Of a DNA stretch of 64,000 bases, positions 46,768 through 59,200 are shown piece by piece. The notes below the pieces were generated by a model. The model had not been told where the DNA came from, made no database searches, and was given only the letters and a program-made list of their open reading frames with translations. The stretch's first letter is position 1. Each line of letters opens with the position of its first letter. Origin of the DNA: Artocarpus heterophyllus (taxonomy: Eukaryota; Streptophyta; Magnoliopsida; Rosales; Moraceae); the NCBI GenBank assembly GCA_025403435.1, contig JAJQZP010000469.1, positions 1 through 64,000 of the forward strand, written 5' to 3'. The position numbers and the translations under genes were made by a program.

Positions 46768-49700
46768 ATGTCTAAGAACACTTTATCATCAATACTTGAC
46801 AAAAAACAATTAACCGGTGAGAATTTTAATGATTGAAAACGGAACTTGAATATCATCCTATCCTTTGAGAAATTGAAATTTGTGCTGACAATACCGTGTC
46901 CTCTTGAGCCTACGGGAGATTCCAAAATGAGCAAATCTAAGCGTATGATTGTTGGAAAGATGCTAATGATTAGGCCTGCTATTATGTTTTGGCCAGCATG
47001 AATAACGTGTTGCAAGCTCAACATGAAGATTATGAGACTATGAAGTAGATATTAGATAATCTTGAAGACGTGTCTAGAGGACAGGCCCTAACAAAACGGC
47101 AAGATGCACTTTGGAAACTTCTAAATTGCAACAAAGACTGGGGACTCCTGTGAAGGAGCATATGATGTTAGTTATTAGTTGCCTCGCTGAGGCTCAAACC
47201 AATAGAGCTGACATAGATGCTGAAACACAGATGACTATGGTTTTTGAGACTCTATTTAAGGAGTTTATCCCATTCAGAGCTTCGTTTAATTTAAGCAATA
47301 GACAAGATATGACCTTGACTGAGTTAATGAAGTAGTTATAGGAGTTTAAAAATCTGATAAGGGAAACTCGTGCTTGTGGTGAGGCCAACTTGGCAGTTGC
47401 CTTTAGTTCCAATCATAATTTTAGGAATTGAAAGAAGCAAAGAAGAAAAAGAAGAACCCGAAGAAGTGCAAGTGCTTTATTTATGGGAAGGTCGGGCACA
47501 TCAAGAAGAATTGCGAAGACTTCCTTTCTTGAGCCGGTAGGTATGATCTTTTAGTTATTGAAACTTGTTTGATTGAGAATCCAGTGACACTTATGTCATA
47601 GATTTCGAAACAACTAATCATGTTTGTGTTTCTCTATAGGGGTTCAAAGAAACGAGAAGTCTATTGCATGAAGACTTATTTTTTGCACTTGCGATTAGGT
47701 CATATTAACTTGAATAGGATTCAAAGGTTGGTAAGGGATGGACCTTTAAGTCACTTAAAGGTGGAATCTATACCACAATGTAAATTTTGTTTGGAGGGTA
47801 AAATGACCAAAAGACTATTTAGGTCTAAGGGCATTAGGGCTGAAGCAGTTTTAGAACTTGTGCATAGTGATGTTTGCGAACCTATGAACATTTGGACACG
47901 AGGAGGGTATGAGTATTCGTCACTTTTATTGATAATTACTTAATGTATTGGTATGTGTATCTAATGCACTACAAAAGTGAAACTTATGACAAGTTAGGGA
48001 GTTCAGGCTGAAGTGGAAAAGCAATTAGGTAGACCCATAAAGGCACTTCGATCCTATCGAGGTAAAGAATATCTTTTTTATGAGTTCTTAGGAGACTTAT
48101 TAGAGAATTGGATTTTATCACATTTAACAGTGCTAGGCATTTCGCAGCAGAATGACGTAGTTGAGAGAAAGAATAAGACTTTATTGGACATGATTAGGTC
48201 TATGATGAGTTTTTCATCATTGCTTTATCATTTTGGGGATATACACTACAAATCATATGTTATCTTTTGAACAATGTACCTTCAAAATTAGTTCCTCAAA
48301 CTCCTCATGAGTTGCAGACAAGGAAAAAGACATCCTTAAACCATATTCACATATGGGGATGTCCGGCTCATGTCTTATTTAAGGAAGCAAATAAGCTGGA
48401 AGCATATTCAGAAGTTTGTTTGTTTGTAGGATATTCAAAAGAGACTAAAAGGGCTTATTTCTATAACCCAAAGGAAAATAAAGTCGAGGTTTCAACAAAT
48501 GCAACATTCTTTGAGAAAAGTTACGTGGACGACTTTAAGCCTCGAAGTAAAGTGGTGCTTGAGGAGTTGGCGAGTGATTCGATCACTCCAGGGATTTCAA
48601 ATGAAACCGTTCCAATTAGTGTAAAAAACCAACTGAACAACAACCTAAGGGGCTTCGACGTAGTTGGAGGATTGAGCATCAACCCGAGAGGTACATGTTC
48701 AATGGTAAAGCCTTTTGGGCTAAACCGGTTGAACATAACAAGGATCCTTATACTTACAAAGAGGCTATGGAGGATGTTGATTCAAAGCTTTGGACAGAGG
48801 CATGAACACTAAGATGAAGCCTATGGAGACTAATTGGGTCTAGGAACTTGTAGATCTTCCCAAAGGAGTAAAACCCATAGGGTGTAAGTGGATCTATAAA
48901 AGAAAGAGAGGAGTGGATGGGATAGTCGAAACCTATAAGGCTAGACTGGTAGCTAAGGGATACACGCAAAAGGAAGAAATTGATTACGAGGAACTTTTTG
49001 CCTATAGCCATGCTTAAGTTCATCCGCATTCTCTTGTCCATAGCTACCGCTCTCGATTATGAGATTTGGCAAATGGATGACAAGACGGCCTTTCTAAATG
49101 GCTATCTTGGTGAGTTTATATATATGGTATAGCCAATTGGGATCAAGGCTAAGGTCCATGAGGGTAAGGTTTGTAAGCTACCAAAGTCAATTTATGGACT
49201 TAAGCAGCCTTCCTGCTCTTAGAACATAAGATTTAATCAAGTGATCAAGACTTATAGGTTAGCACAAAATGTAGACGAACCATGTGTTTATAAACACATT
49301 AAAGAGGGAATGTGGTTTTTCTATTGCTCTATATAGTGACATTTTGCTGATTGGCAATGGCATTGGGGCATTGTCATCTGTCAAATTATGGTTGAGTAAG
49401 CAATTTGACATGAAAGACTTGGGTAAAGCTAATTATGTTCTCGATATCTAGATCTTTTGTGTAGGAAGAACATAATGATTGTTTTGTCCGCAGCAGGCTA
49501 TATAGATAAAATTCTCAAAAGGTATGCAATGAAGGATTCCAAGAAAGATGGACAACCATCTAGGTCTAGAATTACTCTTTCTAAGAAAGATTCACCAAAG
49601 TTGGAGGAAGAAACAGAATACATGACAAAGGTGTCTTATGTTTCGGTAGTAGGTAATCTTATGTATGCCATGCTTTACACACAACCAGATATTAGTTATG

Positions 49701-50316
49701 CAGTTGGGATAGTAAGTCGATTTCAATCGGATCCAGACCGAACCACTAAGTTGTGGTTAAGCATATTTTCAAGTACCTAAAAAAGACTCAAAGGCATATG
49801 CTTGTGTATTTAGGTGAGGATTTAACACCTCTAGGTTACACTGACTCAGATTTCCAATTTAGTTTGGATTTGAGAAGATTGAGTTCAGGTTTTGTGTTTA
49901 CTCTAGGTGACGGTGCCATTGTTTAGAGAAGTGTCAAGGAAGATTGCACTTCGGATTCAATGATGGAGGCCAAATATGTAACAGTTAGTGATGCTTTGAA
50001 AGAAGCAGTGTGGCTCTACAAGTTCCATGGGGATCTTGAGGTAGTTTCTGGTATGGATAAGGCGGTATCGCTATATTGTGATAATACTGCAGCGATAGCT
50101 AATGCTAAGCAGCTAAGATTTCATAAGAAGAATAAGCATATTGGTCGAAAGTATCATGTGATAAAAGACTTCATTGGGGGTAGGTATGGTGCTGTATGCA
50201 AAAATGCATCCAAGGACAATTGACCAGATTCATTCACGAAGACACTAAATGTAAGAGTTTTTGAGAGGCATGTGGAAGCTATTGGAATGCAGGATTTGTC
50301 ATATTTACTCACTTAG
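46768..50316 (+). pseudogene. gag-pol: Copia-E gag-pol, heavily broken
   Basis: This is the same Copia polyprotein as Copia-1. It starts at ATG 46768 (MSKNTLSSILDKKQLTGENFND) and hits a stop right after FND. Recognisable blocks: Gag (47111-47335); a zinc-knuckle relic near 47470; the pre-integrase and integrase start with [15 protein letters not shown] and HSDVC (47680-47943); the integrase end (48013-48270) where the Asp of the RSDRG motif is Tyr; then 48267-48812. At 48315-48317 the codon that is a stop in Copia-1 reads CAG. RT follows in pieces, with a one-base loss in YVDD (about 49335), and RNase H blocks at 49457-49780 and 49960-50223. The terminal stop is at 50314-50316. Inactive. Confidence 0.92.
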
Positions 50317-50330
50317 TGCAAGTGAGAGAT

Positions 50331-52261
50331 TGTTAGACATGTATGCCAAAGGAGTAAAAATGTAATAAGTTTTTAGAGACATTTTTATCAAAAAGAATTT
50401 ATTTATTATTTATATACCAAATTATTGTTCTCTTTATGTTCATATTTGTTAAATGTATGATAAGTAGACAAAAGTCTGAGACTGTCGGTTTAAGCCTTTA
50501 GAATCAGGCATATGATGGACAGATTATGTGGAAGACATGATTCTAAAGATGATGGTCTAAATCATAAGATCGGCAATCGAGGGAATAAAGTTAGGCGCTT
50601 AATTCATGCAAATATCGTTATGTTGTATATATCCTTAATAGAAACGTGGAGATGGTTTGTCTTGCCATCGGAGGTGGACTCCCTGAATAGAAATGTTGGT
50701 GTATTATCATAGGTGACGATGTATTTGATCGGGACATAAAGTGTAATTAATTTGGATTAATAATTCTATCTTGGCAAATTAATTCACTTAAGACAATCAT
50801 ATGTGTTATATCTTAATCCTGAGATGAAGGGTGGGCCTATTGTCATGCCTTATATCTTTTGATGTACCAAAGGGTCGCATCCATATCTTATGATGGCACC
50901 CATACTGGTATGTTGGAGACATGACTCTTGGCAGCGTAAAGATACAGAATCCACTGCTCCTCTTTAGGAGTCAAAGATATCCTCTTATATACGTTATCCT
51001 GTAAATGAAAAACTAAAGCACTCAAACATTTGGATACATAGGTGTAACTGAATGGTATACAATCTTTGGATGGTAAATTTTTTGATGGTGAGATAATGAA
51101 ACATAAGAGAAAAATAATCAGAAATGTAAGACATAATTTATCATTAAGCCAATTATAGATATCCTATGGGGATATGATACATTATGATATGTCATAGATA
51201 CCTAGCTATTTGGGGTTCGTAATTTTCTATAGTTCAAGAGTATAGCTCTACGCTTTTAATGGAGTAGCGTTAGAGTTGATAATTATAAAACAAATATTTG
51301 GGATATTGGGTTTTATAATTACTAGGAGCTTGAACTATATAGGTCCATCAAGTCCCCTTTGCTTGCTCATAATAAATCCTATAATGACACGACGTACTTT
51401 TGAAATAAATTAGTGACTTATGTTAAATTATTATATTGATTGAAATTTAATAGGATCAGATAATTCATGTCTATTTATCGGTTGAATTAATTTTGTATAA
51501 ATTAATTCAAGATAAACTTGTTGAATTATCTAGAATATTCATTTTCCTAGAGATTATCTAAATATGGTTGTTTTAATCAAATAACTTCTCTATTAGGTTA
51601 TTTGACTTAAAATTGAGGCTTTATCCAAAGAATCTCAAGTGGGAAATAAAAGATTTACAAGAATCATTTATCGTAAGTTCCGTAGGCTGATCAGTTAGTT
51701 CGGCCTGCCGATGGAGCAAGTTTGGCAGGCCGATCCATTAGTTCGGCTTGCCAATCTAATGATAATTTGATCATGCATTTCAAAAGCAATTTTATCATAT
51801 ATTGATCCAAATTCAAATTTTTAAGGCATTATCTGATAATAACCAACCTAGGGGACAACCTTTATAAATAGGAAGTGAGTCTTATAGTTACAGAGATTAG
51901 TTGAGAAATCAAGAGTGAACACTTTAGTCTATGAGTCTCTGAAACTCCCTTGAGAGCTGTTGTTCACAAATCATAAATGCTAGTTCTAGGTTTTCTTAAT
52001 TAGTTGGAAGGAGAGTCACTAAGGAAGAGCAGTACAAGGTGTGCCCATACACATACCAATCGGGGATAGAGAAGAGCAAAAAAGACCAATTGGTTGAGGC
52101 TCTTCTAGTACGCCCTTCTCTTTATAGATTGTAGGAGCTCTTCAACAGCCAAAGGTTAGCATGATTTGTTTAATTTATGCATATAGCATGTCAAACTTAT
52201 GTTTTAGAAAATACTCTGATTAATAATTTTTAAATTTCCGCTGCGTACTGTTTTTCTAACA
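50331..52261 (+). mobile_element. Copia-E 3' LTR (1931 bp)
   Basis: It begins TGTTAGACATG just after the primer stretch AAGTGAGAGAT and ends TTTTTCTAACA. It carries a TATA box at 51863-51871 (TATAAATAG) and a four-unit near-palindrome array (51679-51754). Confidence 0.94.
51679..51754. repeat. Phased near-palindrome array in the Copia-E 3' LTR (4 units)
   Basis: Units start at 51679, 51700, 51722 and 51743, with steps of 21, 22 and 21 bp, exactly as in the Copia-1 LTR. Centres alternate: TCCGTAGGCTGA, TCGGCCTGCCGA, TTGGCAGGCCGA, TCGGCTTGCCAA. Spacing is therefore kept although unit orientation is not. Confidence 0.93.
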
Positions 52262-55062
52262 TCACACAGCTTCTTTTGAAGCTTTATTTCTCTAAACACT
52301 GGTGCCTCCACCTAGAGTAAATACTAAACTTGAAGTCGATCTTCTTGAATCCAAACATGATTGAAAATCTGAATAAGTGTATCTAAGAGGTGTTAGATCC
52401 TCACCCAAATACACTAGCATATAACCTCTAGTCCTTTTCATGTACTTGAAAATATGCTTGACTGCAACCCAATGGTTTGATCTTGGATCCGACTGAAATT
52501 GACTTACCATCCTGATAGCATAACAAATATCTAGTTGTGTGTAAAGCATCACATACATGAGACTACCTACTGTCGAAGCTAAGGTGCTTTCTTCATGTAT
52601 TCTCTTTCTTCATTAGACTTTGAAGAGTCTTTCTTCGAAAAAGTAATTCCAAACCTAGATGGTTGCCCACCTTTCTTAGGATTCTGCATTACATACTTCT
52701 TGAGAATTTTATCTATGTATGCACCTTGGGATAAAGCTATCATTTTATTCTTCCTATCTCAAAAGATTTAGATACCCAGAGTATAATTAGCTTTACTTAA
52801 GTCCTTCATATCAAACTGCTTGGTCAACCATAATTTGATTAATGACAATGCCCCAATATCATTGCTAATAAGCAAAATGTCATCTACATAGAGCAATAGA
52901 AAAACCATCTTCCTTTCCTTTATATGTTTATAAACACATGGTTCATCCATATTTTGTTTGAACCTATAAGTCTAGATTACTTCATCAAATCTTATGTTCT
53001 AAGAATAGAAAGCTTGCTTAAGTCCATAAATCGAATTTAGCAACTTACAAACCTTACCCTCTTGATCCTTAACCTTGAACCCGTCTGACTATACTATATA
53101 TATGGACTTATCAAGATAGTCATTTAGAAAGGCCGTCTTGACATCTATTTGCTAAATCTCGTACTCGAGAATGGTAGCTATGGACAAAAGAATGCGGATG
53201 GACTTAAGCATGGCTACAGGCGAAAAAGTTTCTTCATAATCGATTCCTTTCTTTTGTGTGTATCACCTTGCTACCAGTCTAGCCTTATAGGTTTCGAATT
53301 TCCCATCTATTCCTCTCTTTCTCTTGTAGATCCACTTACACCTAATGGATATTACCCCTTTGGGAATATCTATAAGCTCCTAGACTTGATTAGTCTCCAT
53401 AGACTTTATCTCAGTGTTCATAGCTTCTATCTAGAGTTTTGAATCAACATCCTCTATAGCCTCTATGTAATTGTAAGGATCCCTGTCATGTTTAACCAGT
53501 TCAGCCAAGTAAGCTTCACCATTGAACATATACCTCCTGGGTTAACGCTTGATCCTCCCACTATGTCGAAGCTCCCTAGGTTATTATTCGGTTGGTTTTT
53601 CTACATTGATTAGATTGGTTTCAACTGGAACCCTTAGAATAATCAAATCACTCGTTAACTCATCGAGTACCACTTTACTGTGAGGCTTAAAGTCGTTCAT
53701 GTAACTTTCCTTGAGGAAAGTTACATTCATTGAAACCACAACTTTAGTTTCTTTTGGGTCATAGAAAGAACCACTTTTTTGTCCCTTTTGGATATCCTAC
53801 AAACACACAAACTTCTAAACGTGCTTCTAACTTGTTTGTTTCCTTGTACAGGACATGAGCCAGACATCCCCATATGTGAATATGGTTTAAGGATGTCTTC
53901 GCACCCGTTCACAACTCGTGAGGAGTTTTAGGAACCGATTTTAAAGGCATAGTGTTTAAAAGATAACATGCGGTTTCTAGTGTATATCCCCAATAGGATA
54001 AAGGTAACATTGAATAACTCATCATAGACCTTAACTATGTTCAACAAAGTCCTATTCCTTCTCTCAGCCATGTCATTCTACTGCAGAGTGCCTAGTGTAG
54101 TCAAATGGGATAAAATCCCATTTTCTAATAAGTGTCCTAAGAACTCATCGAAGAGGTATTCTTCACCTTGATTGGATCAAAGTACTTTTATGGATTTACC
54201 TAATTGTTTCTCCACTTCAACTCGAAACTCCCTGAACTTGTCAAAAGTTTCACTCGTATGATGCATTAGGTAAACATACCTATATCTTGAGTAATCATCA
54301 ATGAAAGTGACGAAGTACTTATACCCTCTTTGTGCCTTGATGTTTATAGGACCACAAACATCACTATACATAAGTTCTAGAGCCTCTTTAGCTCGATTGC
54401 CCTTAGACCTAAATGGTCGTTTGGTTATTTTGCCCTCAAAATAAGATTTACATTGTGGTATAGATTCCACCTTTAAGTGACTTAAAGGTCCATCCCTTAC
54501 CAACCTTTGAATCGTATTCAAACTAATATGACCTAATCGCAAGTGCCAAAGATAAGTCTTATTATAGTGAAAAGTTTTAAGTCTTTTAAAGTTATTATTA
54601 ACCTCGGTGTTCAACAATGAGTCTATCTTAGATTTGATAAAATATAGGTTGTTTTGCAACCATCTATTACAGATAAAAGTTTACAAGTCATGACTTTATT
54701 ACTAAAAGAAACTAAATAACAGTCTTTAAATAAATAAGCGACAGAAATTAAATTCCTTTTAAGTTTAAGAATGTAAAAACAATCTCTCAAAACTAAAGTC
54801 CTATAACTATCAAAATAAAGATGGATGTCTCCCACTACTTCCGCTAGCACTAAGGATGTAACACCTGTCAATTTTCGTGTAACGGATGAATGTCGACGTT
54901 AATTATTTTCTTTAGTAATATACGACTTTATGTTACTGACTATTTTTTTTAAGTGTTATGACAGGTGATGGTCATGTGAAATCGATGTACTCAAGTGTTC
55001 AAGTGTTCATCTCATTTATGTAGTGTGTTTAACTATTTATTTAATGTTTTAAATATGGCAGT

Positions 55063-55166
55063 TCGGCAGGCTGAATTGTCCTAATGGAATGGCAGGCCGA
55101 TGCAATTTCATCGGCAGGCCGGACCTCATACCTTCGGCAGGCCGAACCGAGCAGTCAGCCAGCCGA
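55063..55166. repeat. Phased near-palindrome array in the solo Gypsy LTR, U3 part (5 units)
   Basis: Units start at 55063, 55089, 55111, 55134 and 55155, with steps of 26, 22, 23 and 21 bp. LTR A read on its element strand shows 27, 21, 23 and 21 at the same place. Centres are AG on the element strand, and a further half-unit (CTGCCGACG) follows. Confidence 0.92.
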
Positions 55167-57812
55167 AGACTGCCGACGAGCAGTTAGCAGAAATCTTTCC
55201 CAAAATGTGTGACGAGGATGATTTTGATGAATGGATGATTAAATTTTGATTGATTGGCATATTTTTAGTCTTTTCCCTTATTCTAGGTAATAAAATGTTG
55301 ACTTTTAGGTTGATTAGTCATTTGTTGAGTTTTCCTCCTTTGAAATTGTGACATATGGTACGTGGAGCTTAATTGTTTTGACTTCCACCTTGATTCCCTC
55401 TATTCCACACGTGAAAGCAACCATTTTTTTCTTAAAATTTTCTGGTCACTTATAGAAAAGACCGATTCTTTTTAATTTTCACACCATTCCTATTTTTGTT
55501 TCACGTGTATTTCTCTCTTCCTCAAAAAAAAAAAAAAAAGTCTCTCAGTTCTCTTCCTTGTTTTCTTCACGTCTTCTTCCTCTTCATTCCCTCAATTATC
55601 CTACAAATAATTGAAAGAAATATTGAGTTTTCTTTGGGCGAATTCGTAGGAAACTTGAGAAGAAATTGTTTTGAGGTAAGAGACTCTTCTCAGCAATTTT
55701 GGAATTTTGAACACCTGTAATCCGACTGCTATATCTTTCTCTAAAAAATTCCTTCTGCTCTGACTTTTTAGTATGTTATTCATGTATGTGTTTTGTGCTA
55801 ACCCTCAAACTTTCACCTCAATTGGATTTTTCTACACTGAGATATGAATTTTCTTTTCTCTGCCACTCACTGCTAATTAATGCTGATCGGTAACGTTGTA
55901 TTGTCTCTATGTTCCGACCCCCGTAACTTTGTCTACACATCTTTGTTTGCTCTGCATTTTTAACATGATTTTCATGTATATGCTATGTGATGTTGCTCCA
56001 AATTTCGTGCCATTGGGTGTTGTGTAGGCTGAGATATTAAATGTTCATGCTCTGCACCTCTTAATGAATTGTTGCGGATTGTTATATTGCACAAAAACAT
56101 GGTTTATGTTCAAAGGGCAAATGTGCTTTGATTTTTACGAAATTTAGCAAAAATTTTCATGGTTATATTGGGTAGTAAACTGGAAAATTTCAGGGTAATA
56201 TCATGAGTATGTTTTGAGTTATTAAACTTTCTTCTAACTAAGTTTTATGGCTGTGAACTTGCAAACTTTGGACCTCTTGTTTCTCTAACTCTTTATTGTG
56301 CCTAAATGATTTTGTTTTGTCATGGGAATTTTTGTAGAAGGGTGTTATTATGCATATAGGTTGTCACAAAAAATTTGAGGTCAAAATCATTTTCGTGACA
56401 TTTTTCTTAAATGCTAGTTTGAATGTTGTTTGATGTCTACGTCTGTAAAATTAGTTTTACTACCGATTTCAATTGTGTATTTTGGCCTACTCTGATTTTT
56501 GTTGAAGCCAAATTTTTGATATGTTATAGCTCTATGTGTCTATTATATGTGTTAATTTTTGTAGATTTTTCTATGGCATCAAAATATGATAAACAGGACC
56601 TGAGTTTAGAGTCATTCACTGCCTAACTATTGCTGGCAGATTTTGTGTCACGAATTTTGTGACTGATTTTAAATATTAAATGGAATTTTTCTGGCCAACG
56701 AAAAATCATGGTAATAAGTCTAGGTGTTAACTTTGTCCCTGCCAAGTTTGGTGCTCAAATTTAGTGTAATTTTTAAGTTATTGAGCTACGAATTCATAGA
56801 GGTCAGAATGCATTTTGTGTTGATAGTTTTATTCTAATGTTTTGTAGTTAATGAAATATATTATAAATTTATGTTTCTAAAGATGAATGTATGTGTGATG
56901 TTATATGGTAATGGATGTTATGTTGTGATGATTAATTCTTTGAATTAATTGTTAATTGTTATTTTAAATGAATGTATGACATAAACACACTAAGAGCGAG
57001 CACATCGAGACCACGGCGACGTCACCAACAAAATAAAGGTTAAGTAAGCAATACTTGTAAGTATATTCTCACCTGCAACATGATGTGATTTATGAAAAGT
57101 ATGAAATCTATGTTTATGATGGTTTTATAATGATTTCCACAATGGTTATTCATGATGTTATTATTATAAAAGTTGATGTTTAAAGTTTACGCATGTTTTG
57201 ATGATGATGTTTTCAGTATAGAAGTATATATTTATGTCTATATATATGTATCACCTAAAAAAGTGTTGCATACCCATGTTTATGTTATGTTATGATGTCA
57301 TGTTTGGTTTAGGATTAGCTACCCTTCTCCTCTCATGACGGCGCGTCCACAATGATGATTATGATGCAACACTTGGGCCCCTTAAGATAAAATGAATTAA
57401 GTTTTTAATATGTATAATGTATTGGAAGATATGTTCCTTATGAAATTGCGCTTAGTGCACTATTATGATGATGATGATGCTGTTGTTCATAAAATGTTTT
57501 AAGTTGTGAGATATAAATGTATTTACTAAGCATTAGCTCATTCAGTTTTATATCATGTTGTAGATAAGAGTAAGAAGGTTATGGATTAGGCGGAGGGCAT
57601 GGAAAGCCGTGTGAGCTAAGCAAGATTAATTGCAAACGGAAGAATGCCAAAGAAGAAAATTTTTATGACAAAACTATGTTTTATAATTTTGAGTATGTTT
57701 GTTTGACAGACTTTAAAGATTTGAACCATAGCACTTTAACTTTATAGTTTCATCAATTTTCTTCTGCGTTGGAAACTTTAAATCAGTTTTAAAACAGAAT
57801 TTTTACAACAGT

Positions 57813-58001
57813 TTGGCCTGCCAATCATTACTGGTTGGATTGCGAAATAATTTAAACGGCCTGCCGATTGTTAAGAGTTGTCTGTCGATCTTTTTAATTT
57901 TAAAACCCAGTTTTTGCAAAGCCTTAGGTGGCCTGCCGATGGATGATCTTTGACATGCCGGTCGAGTTCAGCTTGTCGAAGTCTCAAGTTCGGCCTGCCA
58001 A
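57813..58001. repeat. Phased near-palindrome array in the solo Gypsy LTR, downstream part (7 units)
   Basis: Units start at 57813, 57856, 57877, 57928, 57950, 57968 and 57990, with steps of 43, 21, 51, 22, 18 and 22 bp. LTR A on its element strand has 21+23, 21, 50, 23, 18 and 22, so one unit has decayed beyond recognition but the layout is the same. Units are CT-centred, inverted relative to the U3 array of this LTR. Confidence 0.9.
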
Positions 58002-59200
58002 ACTGTGTAAGCAGATTTTGAACGATGAGTTTTTATTCTAAATTTATTATTCAGTGAGATAAACTATTTAAAGAATGATTATAAATGAGTAATATATATT
58101 AAATATTGATGTATAAAAAAATGTATGCATGGATCTTGGGTATGTTTTCCAATTTATGTTTTCAAATTATCTTTTAATAAAATAGTTTATCCTAGAATAA
58201 AAGAATGTAATGAATGAATGTAACGATATCTATGACGTCCGTAAGGGGGCGTTACAAAGGATCTATCACCCATCTATAATGTGAAGTGCTCATGCAGCAG
58301 ACTTCTCATTTTCTTGAACCTCTATAGAGAAACACAAACACGATTAGTTGCTTTAGAGTCTATTACCCATGTGTCATTTGATTCCTCAACTAAACAAGTT
58401 TCAATAACCAAAAGTTCGCACTTACCTCCTCGAGATAGAAAGTCATTGCAATTCTCTTTAATGTGCCTAACATTCCCAAAAAAAAAAAAAAAGCACTTCG
58501 GCTTCTTCGGATTCCTCTTTTTCTTTTTCTTGTCCTTGCCTTTTGCCAGGACAAAAGATTTCTCGTTCGTAACCCTTTGCTTCTTTCTATTCGCAGAGTT
58601 AGTATTGGAACTTGATACAACCGCCAAGTTTGCCTCCCTACAAGTAGGAGTTTCCCTGATCAGATTCTTAAACTCCTTAACTACTTCAAAGCTTAATCAA
58701 GATTATATCATGTCTATTGCTCAAGTTATATGAAGCTCTAAACAGGATAAACTCCTTAGATAGAGTCTTAAATACCATAGTCATCTATGATTCAGCATCT
58801 ATGTTGGCTCTATAGGTTTGAGCCTCAGCGAGGTAACCTATAACCAACATCATATGCAACTTCATAGGAGTCCTTAGTCTTTGTTGTAGTTGAGGAGCTT
58901 TCGAAGAGCCCTTTACTATTTCGTTAAGACTTGGCCTCTAAACATGTCTTTTAGATTATCCCAAATCTGCTTAGCAGTCTCATAATCCTCATGTTAAGCC
59001 TGTAGCATATTATTCAAGCTAGCCATAATGTAACAGCGAGCCTATTCATTAGCATCGTTTTAGCGATCATACGCTTGGATTTGCTCATTAGTGGATTCCT
59101 CGATAGGTTCGGGAGGACACAATGTTGTCAACAAAAATTTTAGTTTCTCGCCATTTAGTGTGTTTTTATCGAGTATCGATGATAAAGCGTTTTTAGACAT

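Larger units (their letters stand above)
41510..52261 (+). mobile_element. Copia-E: Copia element nested in Copia-D
   Basis: The 5' LTR begins TGTTAGACATA at 41510 and the 3' LTR ends TTTTTCTAACA at 52261. The flanks are CCACA (41505-41509) and TCACA (52262-52266), a target duplication with one transition, inside Copia-D pol. The gag-pol relic is on the plus strand, opposite to its host element. The LTRs differ clearly, roughly one base in seven in the first 200 bases by eye, so the insertion is old. Confidence 0.92.
54857..58256 (+). mobile_element. Solo Gypsy-type LTR (3400 bp), diverged relative of LTRs A-C
   Basis: It begins TGTAACACCTGTC and ends GGGGGCGTTACA, flanked by AAGGA on both sides (54852-54856 and 58257-58261). 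The order of landmarks matches the minus strand of LTRs A-C: U3 array, CT-rich promoter region (about 55440-55620), the block with GGATTAGCTACCCTTCTCCTCTCATG (about 57310), a trinucleotide run (about 57460) and the second array. It is far more diverged than A, B and C are from each other. No internal region, so a recombination product. No gene inside; a 67-codon frame at 56423 has no recognisable features. Confidence 0.92.
52267..59200 (-). pseudogene. gag-pol: Copia-D gag-pol, main part, broken and split by a solo LTR
   Basis: Read on the minus strand from MSKN at 59200. Gag runs to about 58640 in broken frames; a zinc-knuckle relic with a run of Phe codons and a protease relic (VIDSKATN, the Gly of DSGA changed to Lys) lie at 58322-58627. 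A solo LTR then interrupts at 54857-58256. The frame goes on with the pre-integrase block (54623-54871) and integrase (54177-54659), where the last finger cysteine is Tyr (CKSY) and HLRLGH and YSDVCG remain. A TGA at 53909-53911 sits at the codon that is TAG in Copia-1. RT with YVDD is in 52768-52950 and an RNase H start in 52292-52558; the end is at 41224-41509. Many stops and frame changes; inactive. Confidence 0.92.

Noticed and set aside
55496..55720. 74-codon ORF in the solo Gypsy LTR
   Set aside because: It covers a CT-rich, A-run promoter/leader region; the Ser/Leu/Phe-rich peptide reflects base composition.
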